NCBI RefSeq assembly: GCF_949296715.1
Contig: NZ_CASFQD010000032.1
Location: forward strand, 1 to 27,098
From: an uncultured Alistipes sp.
Lineage (GTDB): Bacteria; Bacteroidota; Bacteroidia; Bacteroidales; Rikenellaceae
Length of the DNA stretch: 27,098 nucleotides
Reading direction: 5' to 3'
The notes under the pieces were generated by a model. That model ran no database searches, was not told the DNA's origin, and worked only from the letters and a program-made list of their open reading frames with translations. Position numbers and translations under genes: made by a program. This document shows, piece by piece, positions 8,498-15,639 of the stretch (position 1 is the first letter of the stretch; every line of letters begins with the position of its first letter).

Positions 8498-8725
8498 ACT
8501 GCAAAATGGGGCAGAGACAGCGTGTGCGGCCGTTAAAGCTACGGCCGGTTCCGACTCGGGACCCGTCTCTGCCATCTCTTTAGCGGGCGTATGCCCCGGT
8601 TCCGGGTCGGAAGCTGCATCGGGTATTCCTGCCGGCGGGCTGCGGCGGATTCGCGTGTCCGGTCCCGGGGGCCGTGTGCGGATCATCCTTTGCGGGCCGT
8701 TTTTCCCGCGAGCGCAGGAAGATGC
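8498..8725 (-). other. Long structured 5' leader of nadB, candidate cis-regulatory RNA
   Basis: The transcript from the promoter at 8730-8737 would carry a leader of about 228 nt. Its last part can form a three-way junction ending 13 nt before the ATG. P1 is an 8-bp perfect pairing of 8511-8518 with 8565-8572 (GCAGAGAC/GTCTCTGC). P3 is a 7-bp perfect stem 8527-8533/8541-8547 with a 7-nt loop. P2 is a stem near 8548-8563 with one A-C mismatch in the RNA. A further small hairpin (TTCCG/CGGAA) lies at about 8600-8612. No known riboswitch consensus was recognised. Confidence 0.4.
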
Positions 8726-8729
8726 GCCG

Positions 8730-8737
8730 CAAAGGTA
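8730..8737 (-). promoter_or_regulatory. -7 box of nadB promoter
   Basis: On the minus strand the sequence reads TACCTTTG, an exact TAnnTTTG match, followed by GCGGC. No TTG is found at the -33 position. It lies between the terminator of the DUF4252 operon and nadB. Confidence 0.65.
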
Positions 8738-8772
8738 CGAAAAAAAGCCCGATTTGCCGATACGTGCGGATG

Positions 8773-8805
8773 AAAAAAGCACCGCCTTTCGGGGGCGGTG
8801 CCTTG
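8773..8805 (-). terminator. Terminator of the first ECF sigma operon
   Basis: An 8-bp stem (GCACCGCC, 8779-8786, with GGCGGTGC, 8794-8801) with a 7-nt loop is followed on the minus strand by six T (8773-8778). It starts about 20 bp after the DUF4252 stop codon. Confidence 0.88.
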
Positions 8806-8826
8806 CCAGGGGTGTCGTCGGGGCGG

Positions 8827-9315
8827 TCAGGGCTTCCCGGCGGCCGCGGGGGAGGTGAGCCCGAGCTGCGTGAGGCGCGAGATGTCGCGCACGTCGAAGA
8901 CGCCGCAGATGTCCAGTACGATGAACTCCTCGTCGCCGTCGGAGAGCATCAGCAGCTCCGAGAGCCGCTCGCCGCGGCCCTCGATGAAGTAGAACGAGAC
9001 GGAGGGGCCCTTGCTGTCGGTGCGGGAAATCAGCTCGAAGGCCTTGTCGCGCGCGACCTTGTAGGCCTGCGGGCGGAAGAGGAACGGGTAGGGTTTCTTC
9101 GCCGCGAGGATGCGGATGCTGCGGATGCCGTCGAGCAGCCGGGCCAGCTCGGGGTCGGCGTCGCGGCGCATCATCTCCATCATCTTGCGTCCGAGTTCGA
9201 TGCTGCGGACGTTCGTCTCCCCGGCGTATGACCGGTAGAACTCGTCGAAGGCGCGGTTCTGGGCCGTGCCCGCAAGGGGCAGCAGCAGAATCAGGATCAG
9301 GAGCCAGCGTTTCAT
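8827..9315 (-). CDS. DUF4252 domain-containing exported protein
   Basis: A 162-residue protein with a clear signal peptide (MKRWLLILILLLPLAGTAQ). The mature part resembles the DUF4252 family found in Bacteroidota beside ECF sigma factors: an N-terminal helical segment, a positively charged middle and a C-terminal FIVLDICGVFDVRDISRL. Molecular function is unknown. It is the last gene of the four-gene operon, 37 bp after the barrel-like protein, and ends at a strong terminator. The context suggests a cell-envelope effector or sensor under control of the sigma factor; that is inference. Confidence 0.8.
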   Translation of the reverse strand: MKRWLLILILLLPLAGTAQNRAFDEFYRSYAGETNVRSIELGRKMMEMMRRDADPELARLLDGIRSIRILAAKKPYPFLFRPQAYKVARDKAFELISRTDSKGPSVSFYFIEGRGERLSELLMLSDGDEEFIVLDICGVFDVRDISRLTQLGLTSPAAAGKP

Positions 9316-9352
9316 GGTCGTAGGTTTTTCGTGTTGTTCGTGGTCGGACAGG

Positions 9353-10384
9353 TCAGAATCCGAAGCAGATTCCGAAGGTGAAGAGGTGTGTTTCGGGCCC
9401 CACGCCGGAGCGGAAGAGCGGCGTGAGGGCGTAGTCGAACGAGACGCCGACCTTGTGGTAGGTGATTGCGCCGCCGACGTTCCAGCTCCAGGGCTCCATC
9501 CCCCGCAGTTCGTACTTCTCCTTGGGTTTCTTGTGTACGGCCCGGTAGCTGGTGTAGAGGTTGCCCGAGGCGCGGAGCGAGATGCTGAAGTCGCTGACCG
9601 TGTAGGTGAGCATCAGGGGTATGCCCAGCGAGGAGAACGAGAGTTTCGACTTCTTGGTCGAGGGGTCGAGTTCCACGGCGTGGAGCTCGCCGTCGGTGTA
9701 GCGGATTGTCTGCTTGCCGCTCAGCACGATGTCGTAGATGTTGCCCCGGATGCCGGTCGAGAGCCACCAGTGTTCGCGCCGGTCGAGCATGTAGCGCAGG
9801 CCGAGGAGCGTGTAGCCGAAGCTGATGCTCTTGCGGGTGCTGGTCTCCAGGAACTCCCCCTCGCCGGCCCACGCGGGTCCGTAGCTCGTGTCGACGAGCA
9901 GGGGGATGCCGATCTCCCAGTCCGTGAATCCGAAGCAGCCGTGGAAGCGCTTGACGGGCTTTTTCCCGGGCTTCTCCGACGGCGCGCCGGCCTTGCTCCC
10001 GTCGGCGTCGCGGTTGCCGAGCGTGATGCCGTATCCGGCGATCTCGAGCCGCAGCTCGCCCCGGTCGGTCTTGAGCTGTACGATTTCCGGATCGGGCGAC
10101 GCGACGGCGGCCCGTTCCGTGCTTGCGGCCTGCGGTTCTGCGTTCTGCGGTTCTGCGTTCTGCGGTTCTGCGGCGGAAACCTCTGCATCGGCGGTTTCCG
10201 GCTTCGCGGTGGCTGCGGCGTTTCCGGTCGCGGCTGCGGGTTCAACCGCGGGTTCGGTCTCCGCAGGGGCGGCCGCCGGTGTCGGTTCGGCGCTTTCGGG
10301 CGCAGGGGCGGCCGGTTGTGCAGCGGCCGCAGCCGCAAGGAGGATGAAGAGGGGCAGCAGAAGGGTAAGGATGAGGTGTTTCAT
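9353..10384 (-). CDS. Outer-membrane beta-barrel-like protein with Ala/Pro/Glu-rich N-terminal linker
   Basis: A 343-residue protein. Residues 1-22 are a signal peptide (MKHLILTLLLPLFILLAAAAAA). Residues about 23-95 are low-complexity Ala/Pro/Glu/Thr, including a tandem (A)EPQN repeat. The rest alternates hydrophobic and polar residues in strand-like segments with many Tyr, Trp and Gly and ends in HLFTFGICFGF, a terminal aromatic typical of outer-membrane barrels. No enzyme motif is visible. Similar proteins occur in Bacteroidota ECF operons. It starts 21 bp after the putative anti-sigma gene stop. The linker could cross the periplasm or bind peptidoglycan, but no such domain is recognisable. 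Confidence 0.75.
   Translation of the reverse strand: MKHLILTLLLPLFILLAAAAAAQPAAPAPESAEPTPAAAPAETEPAVEPAAATGNAAATAKPETADAEVSAAEPQNAEPQNAEPQAASTERAAVASPDPEIVQLKTDRGELRLEIAGYGITLGNRDADGSKAGAPSEKPGKKPVKRFHGCFGFTDWEIGIPLLVDTSYGPAWAGEGEFLETSTRKSISFGYTLLGLRYMLDRREHWWLSTGIRGNIYDIVLSGKQTIRYTDGELHAVELDPSTKKSKLSFSSLGIPLMLTYTVSDFSISLRASGNLYTSYRAVHKKPKEKYELRGMEPWSWNVGGAITYHKVGVSFDYALTPLFRSGVGPETHLFTFGICFGF
10131..10173 (-). repeat. 15-bp tandem repeat inside the barrel-protein gene
   Basis: TGCGGTTCTGCGTTC on the + strand occurs at 10131-10145 and 10146-10160, with a partial third copy at 10161-10173. It keeps the frame and encodes a five-residue unit (A-E-P-Q-N) in the linker. Copy-number changes would change linker length without a frameshift. 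Confidence 0.9.
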
Positions 10385-10405
10385 GGTCGTATCGTTTATT
10401 ATATG

Positions 10406-10942
10406 TTATTGCTGTTTTGCGGTGTTTCCCTTTCCGGCCGCTTCGAGCAGGCGGTCGGCGATGTCGAAGCTCCGCGAGAGCTCCTCGAGCGGCTGGAAGT
10501 AAGCCGTGGCGCACATCGCTTCGGCCGGGTCGGTGACGGGGCGTCCGTCGATGTAGCCGTAGACGGTGCCGCGCGTGAGGAAGAAGAGCCCGACGAGCAG
10601 GGCGGCGGCGATTCCGGCGCCCGTTCCGAGCAGCAGGTTCCAGCGGCGGTGCGGACGGCGTGATGCTCCCGTCGGGCGGGGCAGCGGGCCGGAGAGGGTA
10701 CCGGCGGCCCGCTCGGCAGTCTCTTTCGTCACCCCTGTTGCGGCCGTGCGGCCGTGCAGCGTTTCGCGGGCGAGGGCTTCGAATCCGCCCGTCATCGCGG
10801 CGACGCTGCGCAGTTCGCGGTCCATCGCTTCGCGCGGCAGGGAGGCGAGCAGCGCGCGCAGTTCGCGCTCTTCGGCGTCGCTGGCCGTGGCATCGAGGTA
10901 GCGGCGGCAGAGCGCCCGGGCTTTCAGCAGGTCAGATTCCAT
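10406..10942 (-). CDS. Putative single-pass anti-sigma factor
   Basis: A 178-residue protein: a helical cytoplasmic N-terminal half (MESDLLKARALCRRYLDATASDAEERELRALL), a basic stretch (RRPHRRW), one membrane helix (LLLGTGAGIAAALLVGLFFL, about residues 107-126) and a short C-terminal part starting TVYGYIDGRPV. It overlaps the end of the upstream ECF sigma gene by 11 bp, so translation is probably coupled. Position, topology and size fit an anti-sigma factor that holds the sigma factor at the membrane. No zinc-finger H-x3-C-x2-C motif is present. The assignment rests on context and topology, not on a recognised domain. Confidence 0.65.
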   Translation of the reverse strand: MESDLLKARALCRRYLDATASDAEERELRALLASLPREAMDRELRSVAAMTGGFEALARETLHGRTAATGVTKETAERAAGTLSGPLPRPTGASRRPHRRWNLLLGTGAGIAAALLVGLFFLTRGTVYGYIDGRPVTDPAEAMCATAYFQPLEELSRSFDIADRLLEAAGKGNTAKQQ

Positions 10943-11414
10943 AGTTCATCAGTTTTTCGAGTTCCCGGCGCAACCGCATCCGGCCCCGCGAGAGCAGCAC
11001 GCGGACCTGCGCCTCGTCGGTCGTGAGCAGGGCGGCGATCTCGTGCGTCGGATAGCCTTCGATCTCCTTCAGGTGCAGGACCTCGCGCTGGCGCAGCGGC
11101 AGTGCGGCGAGGGCCCGGCGGACCGTTTCGCGGTCGCTCCACGCACCGGCCTGCTCGTCGGCGGGCAGCGAGAGGGGCAGCTCCTCGGTCGTGCGGCTGC
11201 GGCGCAGGCGGTCGACCGCGGCGTTGCGCACGGCCGTCATGGCGAAGGCCTCCGGATTTGCCACATGCAGCGACTCGTGGCGGCGCCAGAGCCGTTCGAG
11301 CACGTCGTGGACGACATCCTCGGCTGCGTCGCTGCGCCCGAGCAGGGTGCGGGCGAAGCGGTAGAGCCGGTCGCGCAGCGGCACGATCCGTATGTCGAAT
11401 TCGGTTTGCTCCAT
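10932..11414 (-). CDS. ECF-type RNA polymerase sigma factor (first copy)
   Basis: A 160-residue sigma-70 family protein with only regions 2 and 4. Region 2 is LYRFARTLLGRSDAAEDVVHDVLERLWRR followed by AFAMTAVRNAAVDRLRR. Region 4 is ALAALPLRQREVLHLKEIEGYPTHEIAALL followed by VRVLLSRGRMRLRRELEKL, a helix-turn-helix. It directs RNA polymerase to a specific set of promoters, probably including its own. It leads the operon with the putative anti-sigma, the barrel protein and the DUF4252 protein. An element shared with the second sigma operon sits only 7 bp before its ATG. Confidence 0.93.
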   Translation of the reverse strand: MEQTEFDIRIVPLRDRLYRFARTLLGRSDAAEDVVHDVLERLWRRHESLHVANPEAFAMTAVRNAAVDRLRRSRTTEELPLSLPADEQAGAWSDRETVRRALAALPLRQREVLHLKEIEGYPTHEIAALLTTDEAQVRVLLSRGRMRLRRELEKLMNYGI

Positions 11415-11420
11415 TTACCC

Positions 11421-11447
11421 GTAAGACGCACAAGAGGCGTAAAACGC
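11421..11447 (-). promoter_or_regulatory. Element shared by both ECF operons, copy 1
   Basis: On the + strand, TAAGACGC (11422-11429), 6 bp and GGCGTAAAA (11436-11444) match a copy before the other ECF gene (21980-22002) at all 17 positions with equal spacing. Seen as a direct repeat, GTAAGACGC (11421-11429) and GTAAAACGC (11439-11447) are 18 bp apart. It could be a self-recognised promoter or an operator. It ends 7 bp before the sigma ATG. Confidence 0.6.
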
Positions 11448-11449
11448 AA

Positions 11450-11457
11450 CAAGTATA
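11450..11457 (-). promoter_or_regulatory. Possible -7 box of the first ECF operon
   Basis: The minus strand reads TATACTTG, one mismatch from TAnnTTTG. It lies 5 bp upstream of the shared element, which would place that element in the short leader. No TTG is found at -33, so this is tentative. Confidence 0.35.
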
Positions 11458-11489
11458 GTGAAAAAAATTCCGGGACTTCGTTTTTTTCG

Positions 11490-11497
11490 TAATTTTG
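11490..11497 (+). promoter_or_regulatory. -7 box of queA promoter
   Basis: TAATTTTG matches TAnnTTTG exactly, with TTC 19 bp upstream at 11468-11470 as a weak -33 box. The queA ATG is 21 bp downstream. It is divergent from the first ECF operon. Confidence 0.75.
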
Positions 11498-11518
11498 TCG
11501 CCCTAAACCTTTCCGATC

Positions 11519-12730
11519 ATGGAACGACACATCGCCATCAACGATTTCGACTACCCGCTGCCCGACGAGCGGATCGCCAAGTTTCCGCTCGCGGAGCGGA
11601 GCGCCTCGAAACTGCTCGTCTACCGCGGCGGGGAGATCTCCGAACGCCGCTTCGCCGACATCGGCGACGTGCTCCCCGCGGGGCAGCTGCTCGTCTTCAA
11701 CAACACGAAGGTGATCCGCGCACGGATCATCATGCACAAGCCCTCGGGGGCCCGCATCGAGGTCTTCTGCCTCGAGCCGCACGCCCCGGCCGACTACGAG
11801 CGGGCCTTCGCCGTGACGGGCACGTGCGAATGGTCGTGCATCGTGGGCAACCGCAAGAAGTGGAAGGAGGGATACGTCGAGATCAACTTCGAATACGAAG
11901 GGGCGGCCGTCTGGCTGCGGGCCTGGATCGTCGAGGAGCGCGGGCGCGAATGCACGGTGCGCTTCGAGTGGTCGGCGCCGATGACCTTCGGGCAGCTGCT
12001 CGAGCACCTGGGCAAGATTCCCATCCCGCCCTACCTGAACCGCGATTCGGAGGAGATCGACTACACGCGCTACCAGACCGTCTACTCGAAATTCGAAGGG
12101 TCGGTGGCGGCACCGACCGCCGGGCTGCACTTCACGCCCGGGCTGATCGAGTCGATGCGCGGCCGCGGCTTCGACTTTGCGGAGGTGACGCTCCACGTCG
12201 GGGCCGGGACCTTCCTGCCTGTAAAGGACGAGGATGCCGCGCAGCATCCGATGCACACCGAGCACTTCGAAATCCGCCGCGACACGGTGCGGCAGCTGCT
12301 GGCGAAGTGGGGCGCCGTCACGGCTGTGGGAACGACCTCGGTGCGGACGCTCGAGTCGCTCGCGGCGCTCGCCTGGCGCATCCGCACGGCGGGCTCTCCC
12401 GATGCCGACCGCGTGATCGGGCAGTGGGAGCTTTACGACATCCCGGCCGACTATACGGGCCGCATGGCCCTTGAGGAGCTGCTCGGCTGGATGGAGCGCG
12501 AGGGGGTGGAGCGCCTCAAGGCGGCAACGCAGATCATGATTACGCCGCTGGGCTACACGTTCCGCATCGTGCGCAACATCATCACCAACTTCCACCAGCC
12601 CAAGTCGACGCTGCTGCTGCTCGTCTCGGCCTACGTGGGCGACGACTGGCACCGCATCTATGACTATGCCCTCGGTCACGATTTCCGCTTCCTGAGCTAC
12701 GGCGATTCGTCGGTGCTCATGCGCGACTGA
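11519..12730 (+). CDS. queA: S-adenosylmethionine:tRNA ribosyltransferase-isomerase
   Basis: A 403-residue protein that transfers and isomerises the ribosyl moiety of SAM onto 7-aminomethyl-7-deazaguanine in tRNA, giving epoxyqueuosine. Family motifs seen are LLVFNNTKVIRARI, SVAAPTAGLHFTPGLI, AVGTTSVRTLESL and NFHQPKSTLLLLVSAYVG close to the C-terminus. It is longer than E. coli QueA (about 356 residues), as I recall for Bacteroidota homologues. It is transcribed alone from the promoter at 11490-11497 and ends at a hairpin at 12758-12800. No other queuosine gene is in the window. Confidence 0.96.
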   Translation: MERHIAINDFDYPLPDERIAKFPLAERSASKLLVYRGGEISERRFADIGDVLPAGQLLVFNNTKVIRARIIMHKPSGARIEVFCLEPHAPADYERAFAVTGTCEWSCIVGNRKKWKEGYVEINFEYEGAAVWLRAWIVEERGRECTVRFEWSAPMTFGQLLEHLGKIPIPPYLNRDSEEIDYTRYQTVYSKFEGSVAAPTAGLHFTPGLIESMRGRGFDFAEVTLHVGAGTFLPVKDEDAAQHPMHTEHFEIRRDTVRQLLAKWGAVTAVGTTSVRTLESLAALAWRIRTAGSPDADRVIGQWELYDIPADYTGRMALEELLGWMEREGVERLKAATQIMITPLGYTFRIVRNIITNFHQPKSTLLLLVSAYVGDDWHRIYDYALGHDFRFLSYGDSSVLMRD

Positions 12731-12757
12731 TCCGGGAGCGGGCGGATTCTTATATAT

Positions 12758-12800
12758 AACAGGGCGGGGCGCAGCGATCGGCTGCGTCCCGTCCTGTTTT
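12758..12800. terminator. Terminator between queA and the antiporter gene
   Basis: An 18-bp stem, 12758-12775 with 12781-12798, has a 5-nt loop. Two G-T positions pair as G-U in the + strand transcript but become A-C mismatches in the minus strand transcript. The hairpin is therefore best for queA, though it may also stop the convergent antiporter transcript. Confidence 0.85.
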
Positions 12801-12834
12801 ATTTCTCTTTCCGGGATGTTCGTGTATGGGGCGT

Positions 12835-14049
12835 CTATGCGCCGTGCGGTGCATGGGGCGCCTCCTCCGGCAGCTCCTCGTCGGGCGTGCAGGTCTTCAG
12901 CGCAAGGTGCTTGACCCAGAGGACGAAGCCGCCCGTGAGGATGAGGTTCAGCACGAGCGTCAGCACCGAGATGACGAGCGCCGGGCCGCCGAGGTTGTAG
13001 CCCAGGGCGATGAAGATCACCCCGGCGCCGACCTCGCCGCGCGTGAACATCCCCACCGAGAGGGCCAGCCGCTCGCTGAAGGGGCGGTCGCGGTAGAAGA
13101 GCAGCGGCACGAGCTTTCCGAGGTTCGAGAGCGCCGAGACCGCCACGACGTGCAGCAGCAGCGTGCCCCACGGCATCATCGGCTGCGAGGCGGTCACCGA
13201 CGTGGCGTCGCTGCCCGAGCCGGCATGGCCCATGAGCGGCATGCTCATGCCCACGAGCAGCATGAAGAGGAACGAGATGCCCGTGGCGACGCGCCGCTCG
13301 GCGGGGGTGTCGATGTGGCGGTGGCGCATGAGCATGCCCACGACGAAGGCGGGCAGCAGCACCTCGATGTGGATGCTGTTCTCGGGTCCGTAGAGGCGCG
13401 CCGTGACGAGGTAGACCGCCTGCGTGAGCAGGCATACGCCCAGCGCAAGGCCCAGAATGGATTTCCAGTCCTGCCGGGCGTCCCAGCGCCCCTGCCACCG
13501 CCAGCCGACGGCCAGCAGCACGGTGACGATGCCCACGATGGCGAACATCTGCCAGCGCAGGCCGATCATCAGGATCTGCAGCGGGATCATCAGCAGGATA
13601 GTGTCCAGGTCGTCGAAGATCGCCAGCACCTGGATCTTGCGGTAGATCCAGCTGCGCTTCAGGTGCAGCGCGGCGAGCATCGTGAAGAGGATGCCCGCGG
13701 AGGTCGGTGCGGCGAAGCGGCTCACGAGCAGGTTCTCCTTCCAGGTCGCGGCGTCGCCCCACAGCGCCGGGGGCAGCAGCACGAAGACATAATAGAGGGT
13801 GATGAGCAGCCACGGCAGGGCCGCCGTGGCCATGGCGATGAAGTAGTCGGCCGTGTAGGAGCGCCAGCGCGACTTGTCGATTTCGAATTCGCGCCCCACG
13901 TTGATCATGATGAACGCAAGGCAGATGTAGAGCAGGATGTCGGTCGTGGCCTTGAAGGCCGCGTGGGCCTCGCCGAGCAGGCCGGGCAGGAGCTGCGAGG
14001 CGACGAGGCCCAGCATCAGAAAGAGCGAGAACGAGAGTACTTTACGCAT
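12835..14049 (-). CDS. Cation:proton antiporter of the CPA2 type
   Basis: A 404-residue polytopic membrane protein with about 11-13 hydrophobic segments. LAIFDDLDT at residues 142-150 holds an Asp-Asp pair inside a membrane helix, the ion-binding signature of electrogenic Na+/H+ antiporters such as NhaA and NapA. RFAAPTSAGILF (111-122) looks like the partner discontinuous helix. Repeated long hydrophobic helices and a short charged C-terminal tail (TPDEELPEEAPHAPHGA) follow; no RCK/TrkA domain is attached. The likely role is export of Na+ (or K+) in exchange for protons at the cytoplasmic membrane. It stands alone, divergent from eno. Confidence 0.85.
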   Translation of the reverse strand: MRKVLSFSLFLMLGLVASQLLPGLLGEAHAAFKATTDILLYICLAFIMINVGREFEIDKSRWRSYTADYFIAMATAALPWLLITLYYVFVLLPPALWGDAATWKENLLVSRFAAPTSAGILFTMLAALHLKRSWIYRKIQVLAIFDDLDTILLMIPLQILMIGLRWQMFAIVGIVTVLLAVGWRWQGRWDARQDWKSILGLALGVCLLTQAVYLVTARLYGPENSIHIEVLLPAFVVGMLMRHRHIDTPAERRVATGISFLFMLLVGMSMPLMGHAGSGSDATSVTASQPMMPWGTLLLHVVAVSALSNLGKLVPLLFYRDRPFSERLALSVGMFTRGEVGAGVIFIALGYNLGGPALVISVLTLVLNLILTGGFVLWVKHLALKTCTPDEELPEEAPHAPHGA

Positions 14050-14092
14050 GGTCGAGGTCGTTTTTACTTGTTGGGCGGGGCGTCCCGCGGCC

Positions 14093-14100
14093 CAAATATA
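14093..14100 (-). promoter_or_regulatory. -7 box of the antiporter promoter
   Basis: The minus strand reads TATATTTG, an exact TAnnTTTG match, 43 bp before the ATG at 14049. No clear TTG at -33; a palindrome at 14124-14141 lies just upstream of that position. Confidence 0.7.
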
Positions 14101-14123
14101 ATCATTTCCTCTTTATTGGAAAG

Positions 14124-14141
14124 CGCCGGAAACCTCCGGCG
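14124..14141. repeat. Palindrome in the antiporter/eno intergenic region
   Basis: CGCCGGA (14124-14130), AACC, TCCGGCG (14135-14141) is a perfect 7-bp inverted repeat. No T-run follows on either strand, so it is not a typical terminator. It lies between the two divergent -7 boxes. Confidence 0.6.
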
Positions 14142-14185
14142 TGAAAAAAATAACAGCAAGGCATCCGCAATTCGATAATTATTTG

Positions 14186-14193
14186 TAACTTTG
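14186..14193 (+). promoter_or_regulatory. -7 box of eno promoter
   Basis: TAACTTTG matches TAnnTTTG exactly and is followed by CGG. The start codon is 54 bp downstream, giving an A-rich leader of about 45-50 nt. Confidence 0.75.
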
Positions 14194-14247
14194 CGGTGCA
14201 AAAAGCAAAAGAGTATTCAAAAACCATAAATTCAAACCATTACAACT

Positions 14248-15537
14248 ATGCAGATTGTAGAGATTCACGCAAGGGAGATCCTCGACTCGCGAGGCAATCC
14301 GACCGTTGAGGTCGAAGTTCGCACCGTATCGGGTGCTTTCGGTCGTGCTGCCGTCCCGAGCGGCGCCTCGACGGGTGAGAACGAGGCCCTCGAGCTCCGT
14401 GACGGCGACAAGAACCGTTACCTGGGCAAGGGCGTGCTCAACGCCGTGAAGAACGTCAACGAGGTGATCGCCCCGGCCATCATCGGCATGAACGTTGCCG
14501 ACCAGGTGGGCATCGACAAGGCCATGATCGCCCTCGACGGCACGCCGACCAAGTCGAAGCTGGGTGCCAACGCCATTCTGGGCGTATCGCTGGCCGTGGC
14601 CCGCGCCGCTGCCGACTATTTCGGCATGCCGCTCTACCGCTATATCGGCGGTGCCAACGCCAAGACGCTGCCCGTGCCGATGATGAACATCATCAACGGC
14701 GGCTCGCACTCCGACGCCCCGATCGCATTCCAGGAGTTCATGATTCGTCCCGTGGGCGCTCCGTCGCTCAAGGAGGGCCTGCGCATGGGCGCCGAGGTGT
14801 TCCACAACCTGAAGAAGGTGCTGCACGAGCGCGGCCTTTCGACGGCTGTCGGTGACGAGGGCGGTTTCGCTCCCGCACTCAACGGCACGGAGGATGCCCT
14901 CGACTCGATTATCAAGGCCATCGAGAAGGCCGGCTACGTTCCCGGAAAGGACGTGATGATCGGCATGGACTGCGCTTCGTCGGAGTTCTACAAGGACGGT
15001 GTCTACGACTACACGATCTTCGAGGGTGAGAAGGGCGCAAAGCGCACCTCGAAGGAGCAGGTAGAGTACCTGAAGGGCCTGGTTGCCAAGTACCCCATCG
15101 ACTCGATCGAGGACGGCATGTCGGAGAACGACTGGGAAGGCTGGCAGCTGCTCACCGCCGAGATCGGCGACAAGTGCCAGCTCGTGGGTGACGACCTCTT
15201 CGTGACGAACGTTTCGTTCCTGAAGAAGGGTATCGAGATGGGCTGCGGCAACTCGATCCTCATCAAGGTGAACCAGATCGGCTCGCTGACCGAGACGCTC
15301 GACGCCATCGAGATGGCACACCGCGCCGGCTACACGTCGGTAACGTCGCACCGCTCGGGCGAGACCGAGGACTCGACGATCGCCGACATCGCCGTGGCTA
15401 CGAACTCGGGTCAGATCAAGACCGGCTCGATGTCGCGTTCGGACCGTATGGCCAAGTACAACCAGCTGCTCCGTATCGAGGAGGAGCTCGGCGACGAGGC
15501 TATCTACGGCTACAAGAAAGTTTACCGCAACAAGTAA
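14248..15537 (+). CDS. eno: Enolase (phosphopyruvate hydratase)
   Basis: A 429-residue enzyme converting 2-phosphoglycerate to phosphoenolpyruvate in glycolysis. It starts with IVEIHAREILDSRGNPTVEVEV and carries the active-site segments GSHSDAPIAFQEFMI, GDEGGFAP (202-209), the Mg2+ ligands in MDCASSEF, SIEDGM and GDDLFVT, the catalytic Lys in ILIKVNQIG, and the signature SHRSGETEDSTIAD (367-380). The length is normal. Codon usage is more biased than in neighbours, as expected for high expression. It is monocistronic with its own promoter and a strong terminator. Confidence 0.98.
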   Translation: MQIVEIHAREILDSRGNPTVEVEVRTVSGAFGRAAVPSGASTGENEALELRDGDKNRYLGKGVLNAVKNVNEVIAPAIIGMNVADQVGIDKAMIALDGTPTKSKLGANAILGVSLAVARAAADYFGMPLYRYIGGANAKTLPVPMMNIINGGSHSDAPIAFQEFMIRPVGAPSLKEGLRMGAEVFHNLKKVLHERGLSTAVGDEGGFAPALNGTEDALDSIIKAIEKAGYVPGKDVMIGMDCASSEFYKDGVYDYTIFEGEKGAKRTSKEQVEYLKGLVAKYPIDSIEDGMSENDWEGWQLLTAEIGDKCQLVGDDLFVTNVSFLKKGIEMGCGNSILIKVNQIGSLTETLDAIEMAHRAGYTSVTSHRSGETEDSTIADIAVATNSGQIKTGSMSRSDRMAKYNQLLRIEEELGDEAIYGYKKVYRNK

Positions 15538-15561
15538 TTCCGGGAATCTGCCGAATAAACG

Positions 15562-15596
15562 ATCCGGCTGCCCGCAGGGGCAGCCGGATTTTTTTT
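15562..15596 (+). terminator. Rho-independent terminator of eno
   Basis: A 12-bp perfect stem (ATCCGGCTGCCC, 15562-15573, with GGGCAGCCGGAT, 15578-15589) has a GCAG tetraloop and a run of eight T. Confidence 0.95.
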
Positions 15597-15639
15597 GCGC
15601 AGGGGCTTGATGGCCGAGGGAACCGTTGCGCGAAGCCTT

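Noticed and set aside
5787..8504. A 905-codon minus-strand reading frame spanning nadB and prfC
   Set aside because: It is out of frame with two clear genes, has His/Arg/Gly-rich low-complexity translation and no family motif; it is a shadow frame of GC-rich DNA.
6374..8536. A 720-codon + strand frame opposite prfC and nadB
   Set aside because: Antisense to two conserved genes; the translation is Val/Asp/Leu/His-rich without motifs.
8498..8782. A 95-codon N-terminal extension of NadB
   Set aside because: The NadB fold starts at the ATG at 8497; the extension is unlike the family and its start lies upstream of the promoter box at 8730-8737.
11237..13813. An 858-codon minus-strand frame across the sigma gene, queA and the antiporter
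   Set aside because: It overlaps three well-supported genes in other frames and has no recognisable domain.
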